Assembly (NCBI GenBank): GCA_036245525.1
Contig: BTPG01000005.1
Span: forward strand, 116,774,619-116,838,618
From: Semisulcospira habei
Taxonomy: Eukaryota > Mollusca > Gastropoda > Semisulcospiridae
DNA length: 64,000 nucleotides
Direction of reading: 5' to 3'
The notes beneath the pieces are model-generated. The model saw nothing but the letters and a program-made list of their open reading frames with translations. It was not told where the DNA came from and did no database searches. Below, piece by piece: positions 48,595 through 55,360 of this stretch. Position 1 is the stretch's first letter. Each line of letters begins with the position of its first letter. A program made the position numbers and the translations under genes.

Positions 48595-51500
48595 GAAATA
48601 CAGCACTTCACGCCAAAAGTACATTCTGCAGCGAGAATGGCGTAACTAGACATGACGTAATTATTATCTTGTTACTTCACTGTCAGAGTTTGAGGCCTGC
48701 CAGCCTATGACGTCATGTGCATGTGGTTAATTTGAATCGGTATTTCTATCAAGGAACAACGATCCCATCCACATAGCGGTTACGCGCTGTGGCAGTGTGC
48801 AAAAGTGTAAAGCTATCTGGGAAACAGATTTCCCAACCCCATAGCGGTCACACTCAGTGATAGAGGGCATACCTATCACGGGACAGTGGTCCCACCCCTA
48901 TAGCGGTCACATGCGGTGACAGAGGGCCTACCTATCACAGGACAGCAGTCCCATCCCCATTGCGGTCACACGCGGTGACAGAGGACATACCTATCACGGG
49001 ATAGCGGTCCCACCCCATAGCGGTCACACACGGTGACAGAGGGCCTACCTATCACGGGACAGCAGTACCACCCCCATAGCGGTCACACGCGGTGACAGAG
49101 GGTATACCTATCAAAGGACAGCAGTCCCCGTAGAGCGGTCACATGCGGTGACAGAGGGTTCTAAATGTTCCTTACACGTAAACTGCGGTTCATTTTAAGA
49201 TATGGTCAATGCAGAATTATGTAAATACCTCCGTTAACATGGATATTGACTAAAGGAATTTGAAACGCCTTGACCTTGTTTAGTTCTTAAAATATTTTAT
49301 CAGTGATTACAGACTATTTCTCAATCACAAGTGCTTGCATTAAAGGCGTTTGAATTATGAATATATAACAAAAATACATAGGGATCATACAAGCATGCAG
49401 TGAAAAAACACAAATGACAGCCGCAAATGTAACAGTTTAAATACTTAAGTACATAGACAGAACTGTAAAAGTGACAATAAGCAATAACGTACTTGATAAT
49501 GCTACACAAATATAAATGTACATTGGGACGATTGAGCTAAACGAAAATAAATGAAATAATATATACTAAGCTTCAGAAACCAGACCAGTACAACAACAAA
49601 AGAGAAAAATTACCATCACTTTACGTCAGTCAGTGTAACTCAACTGTAACTTGACATCAGGTTCTGTATCAAAGTGAGGGTGGTGGTTGGGGTAGTGGTG
49701 GCAACCGAATAAGTGTGCTGCGAACAAGCGCAGTTAAGAAGATGAGCTGCAGATTAATAGCGTTAGTTCAGAGAGGTTGAGTAGCGCGAACGCTATGTGT
49801 GTAGTGTCGGGTCTTTTAGCTGTAGAATAATACTAAACACACATGCACAGTGGCAACCAAAACATGTTACGAAGGCAGGCCCTGAGACCCGCTGCATGCC
49901 TGGCAGCTCTGAGCACTCTGCCAAAGCAACGACATGCGGACACTGCTGCCTGGTCAGATGCAGGGCTCTGACCTTCTGACCAAAACAACAACATGCCATG
50001 CTCACAAAACAACACACACCACAGTTACAGAGGCAAGCTCGAGACACGCTGCCGTGGTCTGGCAAGCTTGAGACATGCTGCCAAAGTAACAAACGTGCGG
50101 ACACTGCTGCCTGGTCAAATGCAGGGCTCTGACATTTGGAATAACCAACAACATGCATGCTCACAAAACAACTAACACCACAGTTACAGGGCAAGTCCAG
50201 ACACTGCCATGCGCTGGCAGGCTCGAAACATGCTGCTGAGTAAGATACACGCGGACAATGCTGTCTGATCAAACGCAGAGTTCTGACCTTTTGACCAGGC
50301 AACAACATGCCATGCTCACATAAAAAACACAACAAATACCAAGGCAAGCTCTGAGACACGCTGCCTCGCACTCGGCAAGCTCAGAGACACACTGCCAGGG
50401 TATAAAAACATGCGGACAATGCTAACTGGTCAAACGCAGGGCTCTGACCTTTTGACCAGTCAACAACATGCCATGCTCACAAAGACAAACTACAGTCTAT
50501 GACAACACCACAGATACCAAAGCAAGCTCAGAGACACGCTGCCGTGCACTTGGCAAGCTCAGAGACACACTGCCAGGGTATACACATGCAAAACACATAT
50601 GTCTATCCAAAATATAAGTTGAACTCATAAATTACATGCAGCCAGAAATCGTGCTAGACATGCCGACATGCATGGAGATGATAAAACATTTAACTGTACG
50701 GGAGGAAAGGAAGTGGACAGATAGAAACATACACATGTAAATCATGCTGAACACGAGTATGCAAATAAAAACGCAGACATGCAAATCATGCTGAACATGA
50801 ATATGCAGATAGACATGCTGCTGACAGTCTGAAAGCCTAAACAAAAACATGCCCATAGGTTAGTTAGTTCAAACCTCTCGCGTGGTGTGCTCTGTCAGAC
50901 TTAGCAGTATTGTAGAGTATTGTAGATGGACATTCACAACGCCCATGCTGTAGTGGGCGAAACATAATGTTGCATCATGTTACCCTCATTTACCCGACTG
51001 TGCACCTAATACTCGAACTATATGTATTGCGCTTCGACTTGAGGGAGCCAATACACACGAACAGCTGCATGCTGCAGCAAGCTTAAATTTCTTGTTATGT
51101 TGTGGTAGGCACGAAATACCTAATGTTGCATCATGTTACTCTCATTCCACCCGACTGTGGACCTAATACCCAACCGCTGTGTACTGCGGTTTCACTTGGT
51201 GGAGCAAATACACAATCACAGCTGCAGGCTGCGGCAAGAATATGCAATTCCCTATCAGATGGAGACTGAACTACTATATCGCTGAGTATGGCTGTAGCTT
51301 AATGCATAGAATAACTGCAGGCGACACCCCTAGACGCGCTATTGTCCACTAATGTTATAGCTCTATATCCCACTTGCGCCATCCCAGGTGTCCTCAATAC
51401 CCCGAGTCCGCTCAACATGTGCATGCTCCTATACACGCAAGTGCCTAACCAAGTGAATCACAAAGAAGTACCCAACGGAGAAAGAAACACGCTTAGAAAA

Positions 51501-54500
51501 GACGGGTACAACACAATTTATTAATATTTCGGGTAAATACCCTTTGTCAAAATAGACAAACAAACAAACATAGAGATTAGCCGCTACTTATCTTCAATGG
51601 CAGAAGGAATGTGGCAACTCTGGATTGAAGTGAATCACAGCCTCATCCTCTCAGTTCATCTCCTAAGGCAATGTTAGTTAGGTCCCATAAACATCAATTT
51701 GATAAATCTGTCATAGCAAGACAAGCTGTAAATGCACTGTTCATGCAATATCATAATACTTGATCACCCTGTATACGATGCAGTAACCTACAGACAGGGA
51801 GTGGGGGGGTCGTCGTGGTGAGGGGACTTCAGTAAATAGAAGATGGTGGTGGGGAGGTGGTGGGTAGAAAATTGCATGTAAGCTGTTTGACCACTGGTCA
51901 GTGATCTACATTCTCATCTGCATGGTACAGCGGACAAAGGCTATGTACTGGTCTGTGAGCGGAAAAGCTTCTCACATGATGCATCAGAGTGCCTGACCAA
52001 ACTGAGAGGGCCACTTAGGGCCCTAACCAGTGCACGTGGTCCCAGTGGCTTGCGTGGCTAGCGTGACCTAGAAAAATTGCCTAAGTTCTCGTCACTCAGT
52101 GGACATGAGAGTCCAGCGCTCGGCCAGCTACTGTGTATTGCAGGCGTTTCAGTGAGTTGGGCGCTAACCATGCCAATGACTCAACCTCCTACTATGCCGT
52201 AACACATGTACACCAGCGTTCTCCGTGTGGTATAAACAATCCAGACCAAAAAGGTGACTATTAAAACAGCATATTTAATCGTATGATAAAATTTTAATCA
52301 GAAGATTCCTAAAAACAGACCAACAAGTGTGTGGTGGTCTGTGATTTTGGACCACATGGCCTTAGGTGATACGGTCCAAAATCACGGACCAGCAGGCAAA
52401 TGAAAAAAACAACCTACCATGAGCCTTGATCAGAGGGAAGTCGACAGCACCAGCAGTGACGTCCACCGTTATATCTTGCAGACTCACAGCTGCTGCAGAT
52501 GTGGGTGGGATGCTGTCATGCTTGCCAATGGCTACTGCAGGAAAGAGTGTACACAACAGGACTTATTTCTGAACTCAGACAAAGGTACAGGAAACTAATT
52601 AGAAATATTTATTATATCATTAGCTTCAAGAGATAATAAAGCCACTTCTTGCTAACAAGATGCCTAATTCTCATGACCTCGTGCAGCTGCAGAATCTCTT
52701 GGTAATATATACTTCTCGCAGGTAGAGCAGGCTGGCTGAATTGTATCATGTAGAACTCCATTCCTTTTCTTAACTCTTTTAGCCCCACGGGTGCATTTCC
52801 CAAATTTTGGAAGTATTACTTAACGACTATGTACCAGTTTCAGGTGGACTGACATGATAATTCAAGGGCAGTGCCTGAAAGGGCAGTGCCTGAAAGCACC
52901 ACGCTAATCTGGCACTACCCTTGAATTATCATGGTTAATCAATCTCCTGCTGTAGGGTGTTGGGGCTAAAAGGGTTAGCTACTTCTGAATTTAGGGTCAA
53001 AACTGTACCCCATAACACACACATGACCGTCAGATTTCAATCTTGATGCACAGTTCTGAAACATATCCATAATGCTAACACACAGATACCTGGAAAGTCA
53101 GAGTGACCCTCACTTACGGGAACACTGGAAAAGGCTTTCAAGACCTGACAATCTACAGCTGGAACACTTGTTTTGTGCACACAGCCAATCTTTACAGCGT
53201 CAAAGGTTGCATGCACGAGGGCCACAATAAAGTGCCTAATCACATGACCAAAAAAGATGACTGCCAACATGTAAAATGAAAGAAAGAAGCATGCTTAAAA
53301 AGACCATTACAACACAATTTATTTAAATTGCATTGTAACTGTCATTCTAAGTGTGCTTCTTTCTTTCTTGTGTTATTTTCTGCCAGATCATCTGAAAGAC
53401 CATGAAAGCTCAAGGGATACACACTACCAAACAGAAACTTACCAGCATATGCAGCGCCTCGGGACATGAAAATGTTGTATTTGGTACTATCCAGGTTAAA
53501 GACGCCAGTCACGGTGGAAGTGGTTGTTTGAGTGAAGGTGCATGTCAGTATACCGTTCGCGTAATTACTGGATCTCATGCTCAAACCCTGAACCAACAAA
53601 AATAAAGTCATTGAAATTCAGAAGAAAACATAGTACAGATACATAAATAATAATAATAATAATACATGTTATTTATATGGAGCTTTTCTCATATTTATAA
53701 TATAACTCAATACGCAGGCGAAAATCTCACACAGAGTCGGCAGAGGGTAGAAAAAGTAGGTTTTTAACTTTGCTTTAAACTACGTAAGGGTGGAGGCATT
53801 TCTCAGCTCAGTCGGTAAGGAATTCCAAATTAAAGGAGCAGTACATCTGAAAGAGCGTTCACCGGCAGATTTGAGATGGAACTTTGAAAAGTTTCTCTCC
53901 CGATGAACGCAGTGAGCGAGAGGGCTGGTAAGTAATTAGACTGGAGGAAAGGTATGACGGAAGACTGCCGTCAAAGTGGTGGTATGCAAGGGTCACTATC
54001 TTAAACTTTATGTGGGATTGGATTGAAAGCCAGTGAAAGTCCTTCAGTATAGGGGTTATGTGGCCTGTGGTTCACAAGCCTTGCGGCATTATTTTGAACT
54101 CGCTGAAGGCGGTTAATCTGCTCAGATGGAAGACCAAAAAGCAGAGAATTGCAGTAATCAAGATGGCTCGTGACTAAAGCATACACTAACTTTGCAGTGG
54201 CAAGAAAATGTTTAAGTACAAATAAGAAAATACAGTACAGGAAATAAGGAGGAAAATTATCTCCTTCAGTTTTACTTCAGTAAGAGCTGTGGAACATGGA
54301 TTATCCAAGGCAGTGACTGATTAGCTTGGTGCTATGAGCCAATTAGCTTATCAGGCACTAACCTTGAATTGTCGTGTTAACCCATTCAACCTGTCGGCTC
54401 CAAGCTAATCTGGCACTGCCCTTGAATTACCATGGTCAATCCATCTCCTGCAACTGGTGCATAGTCATTAGATGACGCCTCCAAAATTTGGAAAATACGG

Positions 54501-54906
54501 CTGTTGGGCTGAATGAGTTAGTACATGTCAATCAACTTGTTTTCAATGATTGGTAGACCAGGCAAGATAAATTGTCCAGGAACCCCATGTTCACTATATA
54601 GCTATACTTTGTTGCAGCAAGTGGGGCTCAAATCTGGCAATTAAACAGTGTGCACATTTGGCAAACTGGCAGCAACTTATAAAACCTTCAACATCTTCCT
54701 TTCAAAGCCTCTTGCTTGCCCCTATTTAGGCCTATGTTCTTTCGAGGAAAGTAGTTATTGTATACTGAATATGCCATATGGTTTCAAAGAGATAATTTAT
54801 GTCTTACAGTTTGGCCAATCCTGACATTTGATTTGCCTTCATTCCTTGAATTGTAAACATTGATGGTGCCCCCAACTCTTGTACACTCTGTGACACTGTC
54901 GCTTCC
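29840..54906 (-). CDS. FRRS1: Ferric-chelate reductase 1-like gene (DOMON + cytochrome b561), partial
   Basis: This entry gives the span of the split gene; exons follow separately. The predicted product is a membrane reductase with an extracytosolic DOMON domain and a six-helix cytochrome b561 core, the arrangement of FRRS1/SDR2, which transfers electrons across a membrane to ferric iron. Four b561 heme-ligand positions are visible: AHG (exon 52.4/45.4 junction), HR in WFQIHRASM, AHPILG, and HW/AHILG in NWAHWAVGTAAHILG. Eight exons from 54906 to 39459 splice in agreeing phase. The exon ending at 39459 is phase 1, whereas the last exon needs phase 0, so at least one linker exon between 39.4 and 30.0 kb is unidentified. 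The N-terminal signal peptide, any reeler domain and the DOMON start lie upstream, probably outside the window. Introns are packed with hairpin elements. The family call is from recognition of these motifs. Confidence 0.88.
30321..30380. repeat. Hairpin element, family C (degraded)
   Basis: CTGCAAGAGGCACAGATCTT on the left and ATATATGCCTCTTGC on the right; the central GC stem is lost. Confidence 0.6.
30413..30500. mobile_element. Hairpin element, family A (class ii fragment)
   Basis: Starts TTAACCCATTTAGCCCCAACG and reaches GTGCCAGATTAGCTTGGCAC, then stops. The right half is missing. Confidence 0.6.
30583..30683. repeat. Hairpin element, family D
   Basis: AAACGTCTTCGGGCCCACGA and CGTCGTGGGCCTGATGACCT pair across CATGCACAGCCGTGCACG. 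Confidence 0.7.
30695..30786. repeat. Family A remnant
   Basis: GTGCCAGTTCAGTTGATGCC, TATAGGTGCCAACTATTCTG and AAACTACCCT are recognisable, but the ends are gone. Confidence 0.5.
31122..33616. other. No gene seen; T-tract
   Basis: Includes a T-tract near 32587-32657. A possible plus-strand exon-like segment at 31389-31451 ends at GGTGAGTGG, but no gene could be built. Otherwise AT-rich intronic sequence of the host gene. Confidence 0.4.
33617..33796. mobile_element. TTAA-ended hairpin element, family A (class ii)
   Basis: TTAACCCATTTAGCCCTAGG to AGGGTTAAATGGGTTAA. Private compensated change: AGATGAGCTTGG pairs with CCAAGCTCATCT where other class ii copies have AGATTAGC with GCTAATCT. Confidence 0.88.
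33797..34360. other. No gene seen
   Basis: AT-rich intronic sequence. A hydrophobic minus-strand frame near 34007-34267 was considered and rejected as an exon because the b561 helices are already accounted for. Confidence 0.4.
34361..34407. repeat. Short hairpin, family F-like
   Basis: AAAGTGACATTTTTATTGTG and CACAGTGAAAATGTCATTTT form a small imperfect stem. Confidence 0.5.
34479..34538. repeat. Hairpin, family F
   Basis: TTTTTGTAAAAAGCTATAAT pairs with AATATCACTTTTTACAACAT around CATTGTATTTACAATG. Confidence 0.6.
34906..34994. repeat. Hairpin element, family B (perfect arms)
   Basis: CTAACCCTTTGACTGTCAGT to ACTGACAGCCAAAGGGCC. The arms GTTGCGATTTTTGTTGAGG and CCTCAACAAAAATCGCAAC are fully complementary, yet differ at many positions from the 9.7-kb copies. 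Confidence 0.88.
35219..35413. mobile_element. TTAA-ended hairpin element, family A (class ii, loop deletion)
   Basis: CTAACCCTTTTAGCTCCAAC to GGGGCTAAAAGGGTTAA. Left arm intact; the right arm resumes at CATCAGGCACTACCTTTGAA, a deletion of the inner right arm. Confidence 0.8.
35590..35690. repeat. C-tract with short CA run
   Basis: Low-complexity C-rich stretch. Open frames through it are compositional. Confidence 0.9.
35922..35986. repeat. Hairpin element, family C (near perfect)
   Basis: GCAAGAGGCATAGATCTTCA and its complement, meeting at GCCCCCGCAACTGCGGGGC. Best family C example; the ends do not carry TTAA here. Confidence 0.88.
36324..36556. mobile_element. TTAA-ended hairpin element, family A (class i, loop insertion)
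   Basis: TTAACACATTGTGCCTGAGG to GGGCAGAATGAGTTAA. Between the arms the usual loop is replaced by a longer segment containing TTAGTTAGTTGAG. Confidence 0.82.
36774..36837. repeat. Hairpin element, family B (degraded)
   Basis: ACCCTATGGCTATCAGTGGT to TGTCGACAGCCAAAGTAC; most of the right inner arm is deleted. Confidence 0.55.
36837..37210. other. No gene seen; short (AT)n
   Basis: Intronic sequence with an AT microsatellite near 37003-37022. Confidence 0.5.
37211..37275. repeat. 65-bp palindrome
   Basis: CACACCGGTTGTCTCCCTTG pairs with CAAATCGAGACAACCAGTGTG minus one base around GCTGCCACTGATAGCGGCAGC minus one base. Core unlike families A to E. Confidence 0.75.
37459..37845 (+). repeat. Interspersed repeat of about 390 bp (plus copy)
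   Basis: Nearly identical in order and content to 26214-26600, from TTGATTGATTGTACATTGCT to GGGCAGACCCGGGTGGGG. Two close copies 11 kb apart suggest recent activity or duplication. Confidence 0.85.
38003..38094. repeat. Imperfect palindrome, 92 bp
   Basis: GGGGTCAGTTGCATGAGC pairs with GCTCATGCAACTGGCCCC; the middle (GTCCCTATAGCGGCGCACC with GGTGCAGGAC) pairs only partly. Confidence 0.7.
38095..38454. other. No gene seen; G-tract
   Basis: A G-run at about 38131-38143, otherwise intronic sequence. Confidence 0.5.
38455..38556. repeat. Hairpin element, family C (compound)
   Basis: AGCAAGAGACAAATTCTCAT, then GCAAGACGCATAAAGTCTCA pairing with CAGACTTTATGCCGCTTGC. Looks like a second family C hairpin inserted into, or duplicated beside, a first. 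Confidence 0.6.
38557..39066. other. No gene seen
   Basis: Intronic. A short TGTACATG-type local repeat occurs near 38820-38852. Confidence 0.45.
39067..39245. mobile_element. TTAA-ended element carrying a family C core
   Basis: Runs TTAACCCCTTCACTGCCAG to CAATGAAAGGGTTAA, with the family C hairpin at about 39138-39203 (TGCAAGAGGCATAGATCTTC, GCCCCCGCAGTTGCGGGGGC). This copy links family C cores to TTAA ends. Confidence 0.8.
39459..39599 (-). CDS. FRRS1: FRRS1-like exon: helix 5
   Basis: Reads VITIFFGIALEKSGAPDYMR, then YVMAAYVAWQLLISLLLELT, then QCVGRNT. Acceptor GTTTCAG, donor GTGAGAAT. Phase 1 in, phase 1 out, which is why a further exon must precede the terminal one. Confidence 0.88.
39689..39868. 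mobile_element. TTAA-ended hairpin element, family A (class ii, one arm)
   Basis: TTAACCCATTTAACCCCACC to GGTGCTAAATGGGTTAA. The right arm of the hairpin is almost wholly deleted after CATCAGGC. Confidence 0.8.
39997..40070. repeat. Hairpin element, family D (degraded)
   Basis: CAAAAGGTCATCGGGCTGAA with GCGTGATGACGTTTTGTGCA. Confidence 0.6.
40118..40289. mobile_element. TTAA-ended hairpin element, family A (class ii, degraded)
   Basis: TTAACCTATTTAACCCCACAG to GGGGCTAAATGGGTTAA. The core is present with several unpaired bases. Confidence 0.78.
40400..40611. mobile_element. TTAA-ended hairpin element, family A (class ii)
   Basis: TTAACCCATTCAGCCCTGATG to CGGGCTGAATGAGTTAA. Arms AATTCAAGGGTAGTGCCAGA and TCTGGCACTGCCCTTGAATT. 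It ends 13 bp before a host exon donor. Confidence 0.87.
40625..40724 (-). CDS. FRRS1: FRRS1-like exon: b561 helix 4
   Basis: Reads PIMALFRPHPNTPRRPIFNW then AHWAVGTAAHILG, a very strong FRRS1 signature with the fourth heme histidine. Acceptor CGTGCAG, donor GTAAAGTT. Phase 0 in, phase 1 out. Confidence 0.95.
40934..41002. repeat. Hairpin element, family C (degraded)
   Basis: AGCAAGAGGCATATATTCTC with AGAATATACATCTCATGCAG; centre shortened. Confidence 0.55.
41100..41126. repeat. Family D half copy
   Basis: CAAAAGGTCCTCAGACTGAC is a left arm only. Confidence 0.45.
41148..41354. mobile_element. TTAA-ended hairpin element, family A (class ii)
   Basis: TTAACCCATTCAGTGCTGACG to TTGGGATTAAATGGGTTAA. 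Private compensated change at the tip: GGTGCC with GGCACC where most have GGCGCC with GGCGCC. Confidence 0.88.
41355..41833. other. No gene seen; G-tract
   Basis: A G-rich stretch near 41429-41458; otherwise intronic. Confidence 0.5.
41834..42035. mobile_element. TTAA-started hairpin element, family A (class i)
   Basis: Starts TTAACCCAGACACACC; the right end is eroded near CAGTCTTGGGGTA. Arms GTTCAAGAGTGATGACAGAA and TTATGGCATCACCCTTGAAC show three mismatches, so covariation is incomplete here. Confidence 0.78.
42195..42264. repeat. TTAA-started hairpin element, family B (left arm deleted)
   Basis: TTAACCTTTTAGCTGATGAT to CTACTGACAGCCAAAGGG; 41 bp downstream of a host splice donor. Confidence 0.65.
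42311..42382 (-). CDS. FRRS1: FRRS1-like exon: b561 helix 3
   Basis: 24 codons, ISGESFKKAHPILGIIVTAL then CVIN. KKAHPILG carries the third heme histidine. Acceptor TTTGCAG, donor GTACGTGT. Phase 0 on both sides. Confidence 0.92.
42525..42727. mobile_element. TTAA-ended hairpin element, family A (class i, perfect core)
   Basis: GTAACCCTTTTTACACTG to GAGGATGCAATGGGTTAA. Arms AGTTCAAGGGTGGTGCCAGA and TCTGGCACCACCCTTGAACT pair without error; tip GGCGCCTGAGGCGCC. Confidence 0.88.
43026..43352. mobile_element. Foldback element, about 327 bp
   Basis: ATAGGGCTCGGGAAG at the left and CTTCCCGAGCCCTAT at the right, with an extended imperfect arm (GCCATCTTAAGAGGAT against ATCCTCTCAAGATGGC). The right arm contains a Kozak-like ATG and a GTATGT that mimic a first exon. 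No TTAA ends. Confidence 0.7.
43353..43628. other. No gene seen
   Basis: Intronic T-rich sequence. Confidence 0.5.
43629..43673. repeat. Hairpin element, family B (minimal)
   Basis: Only the ends remain: AACCCTTTAGCTGTTGGTAG joined to CTACCGACAGCCAAAGGGTC. Confidence 0.65.
43785..43862. repeat. Family D remnant
   Basis: AAAGTTCTTCGAGCCGACGT and GTGGGCCCACGCAC with CATTTTGCTTACTGG. Confidence 0.5.
43921..44145. mobile_element. TTAA-ended hairpin element, family A (class i)
   Basis: TTAACCCTTATCATTTGG to TATGATATAGGTTAA. It shares its flanks (GTGTGAAATAAGTTT, TTATCTGTAAGTACTATAA) with the copy at 55958 and ends about 30 bp from a host exon. Confidence 0.82.
44178..44264 (-). CDS. FRRS1: FRRS1-like exon: b561 helix 2
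   Basis: 29 codons, IHRASMVLVLLATVIAFIII then FVEVGGYSE, with the second heme histidine at the start. Acceptor TTGTACAG, donor GTAAGTAT. Phase 0 on both sides. Confidence 0.92.
44344..44556. mobile_element. TTAA-started hairpin element, family A (class i)
   Basis: TTAACCCATTAAATCCTGAGG to CAGGATGTAAAGGGTTA. Private compensated change: CCAGAACAGCTTGG pairs with CCAAGCTGTTCTGG. Confidence 0.86.
44700..45240. other. Possible old LINE tail, otherwise no gene seen
   Basis: TTAAGATATTTATTGTCCCAAAAGGG (split here as TTTATTGTCCC and AAAAGGGATA) is a style seen in some LINE 3-prime ends, but no coding remnant follows. Confidence 0.25.
45397..45512 (-). CDS. FRRS1: FRRS1-like exon: b561 helix 1
   Basis: Reads SLMLVAWVFAASIGIVMARY, then FKPVWPDNTWFGQKIWFQ. 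Acceptor CATTACAG, donor GTAAAATG. SLMLVAW and ARYFKPVW are hallmark FRRS1 blocks. Phase 1 in, phase 0 out. Confidence 0.92.
45804..46410 (+). mobile_element. 5-prime-truncated RTE-like LINE with 14-bp target duplication
   Basis: Flanked by TGTGACGTGTCTAA at 45790-45803 and 46411-46424. The coding remnant gives FTYLGSKVTTDGDC (5-prime end, first frame), then MLKPIWRTTSLSIHTKLRIF, VLLYGSECWKS, RRWRWLGHICRM and GKRNRGRPKETW, ending RRRED and TGA within a short TGAAC repeat (GACTGAACTGAACTG). As with the 11.6-kb copy, the stop codon sits in the tail repeat. The reverse transcriptase core is missing by truncation. Confidence 0.9.
45817..46403 (+). pseudogene. LINE reverse transcriptase C-terminal fragment
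   Basis: The frame from about 45900 to 46403 is open and encodes only the post-RT region. Upstream coding (FTYLG block) is in the same element, truncated at the 5-prime junction. Not a host gene despite its length. Confidence 0.85.
46737..46930. mobile_element. TTAA-started hairpin element, family A (divergent arms)
   Basis: TTAACCTTTTTAAACCCATGG to GGGGCTAAATGGGCTC. Two private compensated changes: ATGAGAATTC with GAATTCTCAT, and AGATTATC with GATAATCT. One residual mismatch in the TGGTG block. Confidence 0.87.
46931..47400. other. No gene seen
   Basis: Contains a piece of the dispersed repeat near 46985-47010 (AAAGTCTCTTCTATATGAGC). No gene. Confidence 0.45.
47401..48720. repeat. Dispersed repeat cluster related to 7.3-7.7 kb
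   Basis: Segments near 47418 (CAAAGCTCCCTCTATATGAG), 48210 (GTTCTGCAGCGAGGTAACTA), 48350 and 48620 (ACATTCTGCAGCGAGAATGG) repeat parts of 7306-7660. A CA microsatellite lies at about 48556-48592 and a GT/GA-rich stretch at 47750-47810. Confidence 0.6.
48770..49160. repeat. Minisatellite, about 60-bp unit
   Basis: Six to seven units of CATAGCGGTCACACGCGGTG, ACAGAGGGCMTACCTATCAC and GGGACAGCRGTCCCACC. Within each unit GGGACAGCGGTCCC and TCACACGCGGTGA are self-complementary. The first unit, near 48774, is diverged. Confidence 0.92.
49161..49850. other. No gene seen
   Basis: AT-rich intronic sequence between two tandem repeats. Confidence 0.5.
49850..50580. repeat. Minisatellite, about 160-bp unit
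   Basis: About four and a half units containing GCAGGGCTCTGACCTTYTGA, CAACAACATGCCATGCTCAC and AAGCTCRGAGACACGCTGCC. Units differ by indels. Long open frames on the minus strand are translations of the repeat. Confidence 0.88.
50938..51245. repeat. Tandem duplication, about 160 bp
   Basis: Both halves contain AATGTTGCATCATGTTAC, CACCCGACTGTGSACCTAAT or ACCCGACTGTGCACC, and CACAGCTGCAKGCTGC-like sequence. Confidence 0.75.
51246..52417. other. No gene seen
   Basis: Intronic. TTTCGGGTAAATACCCTTTG near 51530 is reminiscent of sequence found in some retroelement ends, but nothing else supports an element. Confidence 0.4.
52418..52534 (-). CDS. FRRS1: FRRS1-like exon: DOMON-b561 linker and first heme histidine
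   Basis: Reads AIGKHDSIPPTSAAAVSLQD, then DVTAGAVDFPLIKAH. Acceptor CCTGCAG, donor GTAGGTTG; phase 1 on both sides. The split glycine codon joins with the next exon to give KAHG, the first b561 histidine. Confidence 0.88.
52651..52722. repeat. Hairpin element, family C (degraded)
   Basis: TAACAAGATGCCTAATTCTC with TATATACTTCTCGCAGG; pairing weak. Confidence 0.45.
52770..52978. mobile_element. TTAA-started hairpin element, family A (class ii, rearranged)
   Basis: TTAACTCTTTTAGCCCCACGG to TTGGGGCTAAAAGGGTTAG. The left arm has a tandem duplication of GGGCAGTGCCTGAAA in place of the AGATTA block. Confidence 0.78.
53443..53587 (-). CDS. FRRS1: FRRS1-like exon: DOMON domain, end
   Basis: 48 codons plus one base: GLSMRSSNYANGILTCTFTQ, later FNLDSTKYNIFMSRGAAYA. 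Acceptor TTGGTTCAG, donor GTAAGTTT. Phase 0 in, phase 1 out. LTCTFTQ followed by a YNIFMSRG strand matches the last strands of a DOMON sandwich. Confidence 0.88.
53640..54190 (-). mobile_element. L2/CR1-type LINE 3-prime fragment
   Basis: Minus-strand remnants read LVTSHLDYCNSLLFGLPSEQ, INRLQRVQNNAARLV, then in shifted frames HITPILKDLHWLPIQ-like text, and finally SAGERSFRCTAPLIWNSLPT and ELRNAST. These are the C-terminal blocks of L2/CR1/Rex1-type reverse transcriptases. At least two frame shifts. The element ends in an ATT repeat (AATAATAATAATAATAATA on the plus strand near 53647). It lies in a host intron. Confidence 0.85.
54295..54521. repeat. Two family A remnants side by side (class ii)
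   Basis: A decayed copy (GTGACTGATTAGCTTGGTGC) is followed near 54379 by TTAACCCATTCAACC and a right-half copy (CCAAGCTAATCTGGCACTGC) ending GGGCTGAATGAGTTA. Confidence 0.7.
54808..54906 (-). CDS. FRRS1: FRRS1-like exon: DOMON domain, middle
   Basis: 33 codons (GSDSVTECTRVGGTINVYNS and on to NVRIGQT) between acceptor TTTGTAG and donor GTAAGACA. SDSVTEC followed by a VYNS block is typical of the DOMON segment of FRRS1 proteins. Enters and leaves in phase 0. Confidence 0.8.
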
Positions 54907-55008
54907 CTACAAAGAAATAAAAAACAAAAAGTCAATCAAAGCAATGCAAATGTTTATTACATTCAGCCCCAGTTAAATATGCAAAGAGACAAAACAATAT
55001 AAACGTTC

Positions 55009-55085
55009 AACAAGGGTAGTGCCAAAACAGCTTGGTGCCTCCAGGCACCAAGCTGCTCTTGCACCACCCTACAACTATCAGGGCC
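55009..55085. repeat. Family A core fragment (class i)
   Basis: CAAGGGTAGTGCCAAAACAG with a GGTGCCTCCAGGCACC tip, then CCAAGCTGCTCTTGCACCAC; ends eroded. Confidence 0.65.
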
Positions 55086-55104
55086 ATTCTATCAAAAGAT
55101 TCCA

Positions 55105-55360
55105 AGATTCCAAAATTTTATTTCCTTTACCCCCTATTGGGGTATGGAGAAAAGATGTCAATTAAAATTTGATTCATATACACTGATACACAATAACACA
55201 AACATGTAATTAGTATGAAACAGTTTGCAGTCAACAGTGAACACGAGAAGACAGCTAAGACAATAAACGGGCAAACACAATGTACTCAACATGTACATGC
55301 TCCTATTCAACTTTTCAACTTTTAATAAATATTTAACAAGATTCAAGACCGTTTTTCTAC
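55105..55360. other. Possible old LINE tail
   Basis: CAAAATTTTATTTCCTTTAC and CCCCTATTGGGG resemble LINE or SINE 3-prime ends. No coding remnant. Confidence 0.25.

Noticed and set aside
48770..49160. CRISPR-like array
   Set aside because: The units are whole tandem repeats without unique spacers, in a eukaryotic intron.
49793..50371. A 192-codon minus-strand frame rich in Cys
   Set aside because: It is a translation of the 160-bp minisatellite; the repeat of its peptide text follows the DNA unit.
51525..51560. Penelope-like element end
   Set aside because: Only a short TTTCGGGTAAATACCC motif is present, with no coding remnant or repeat structure.
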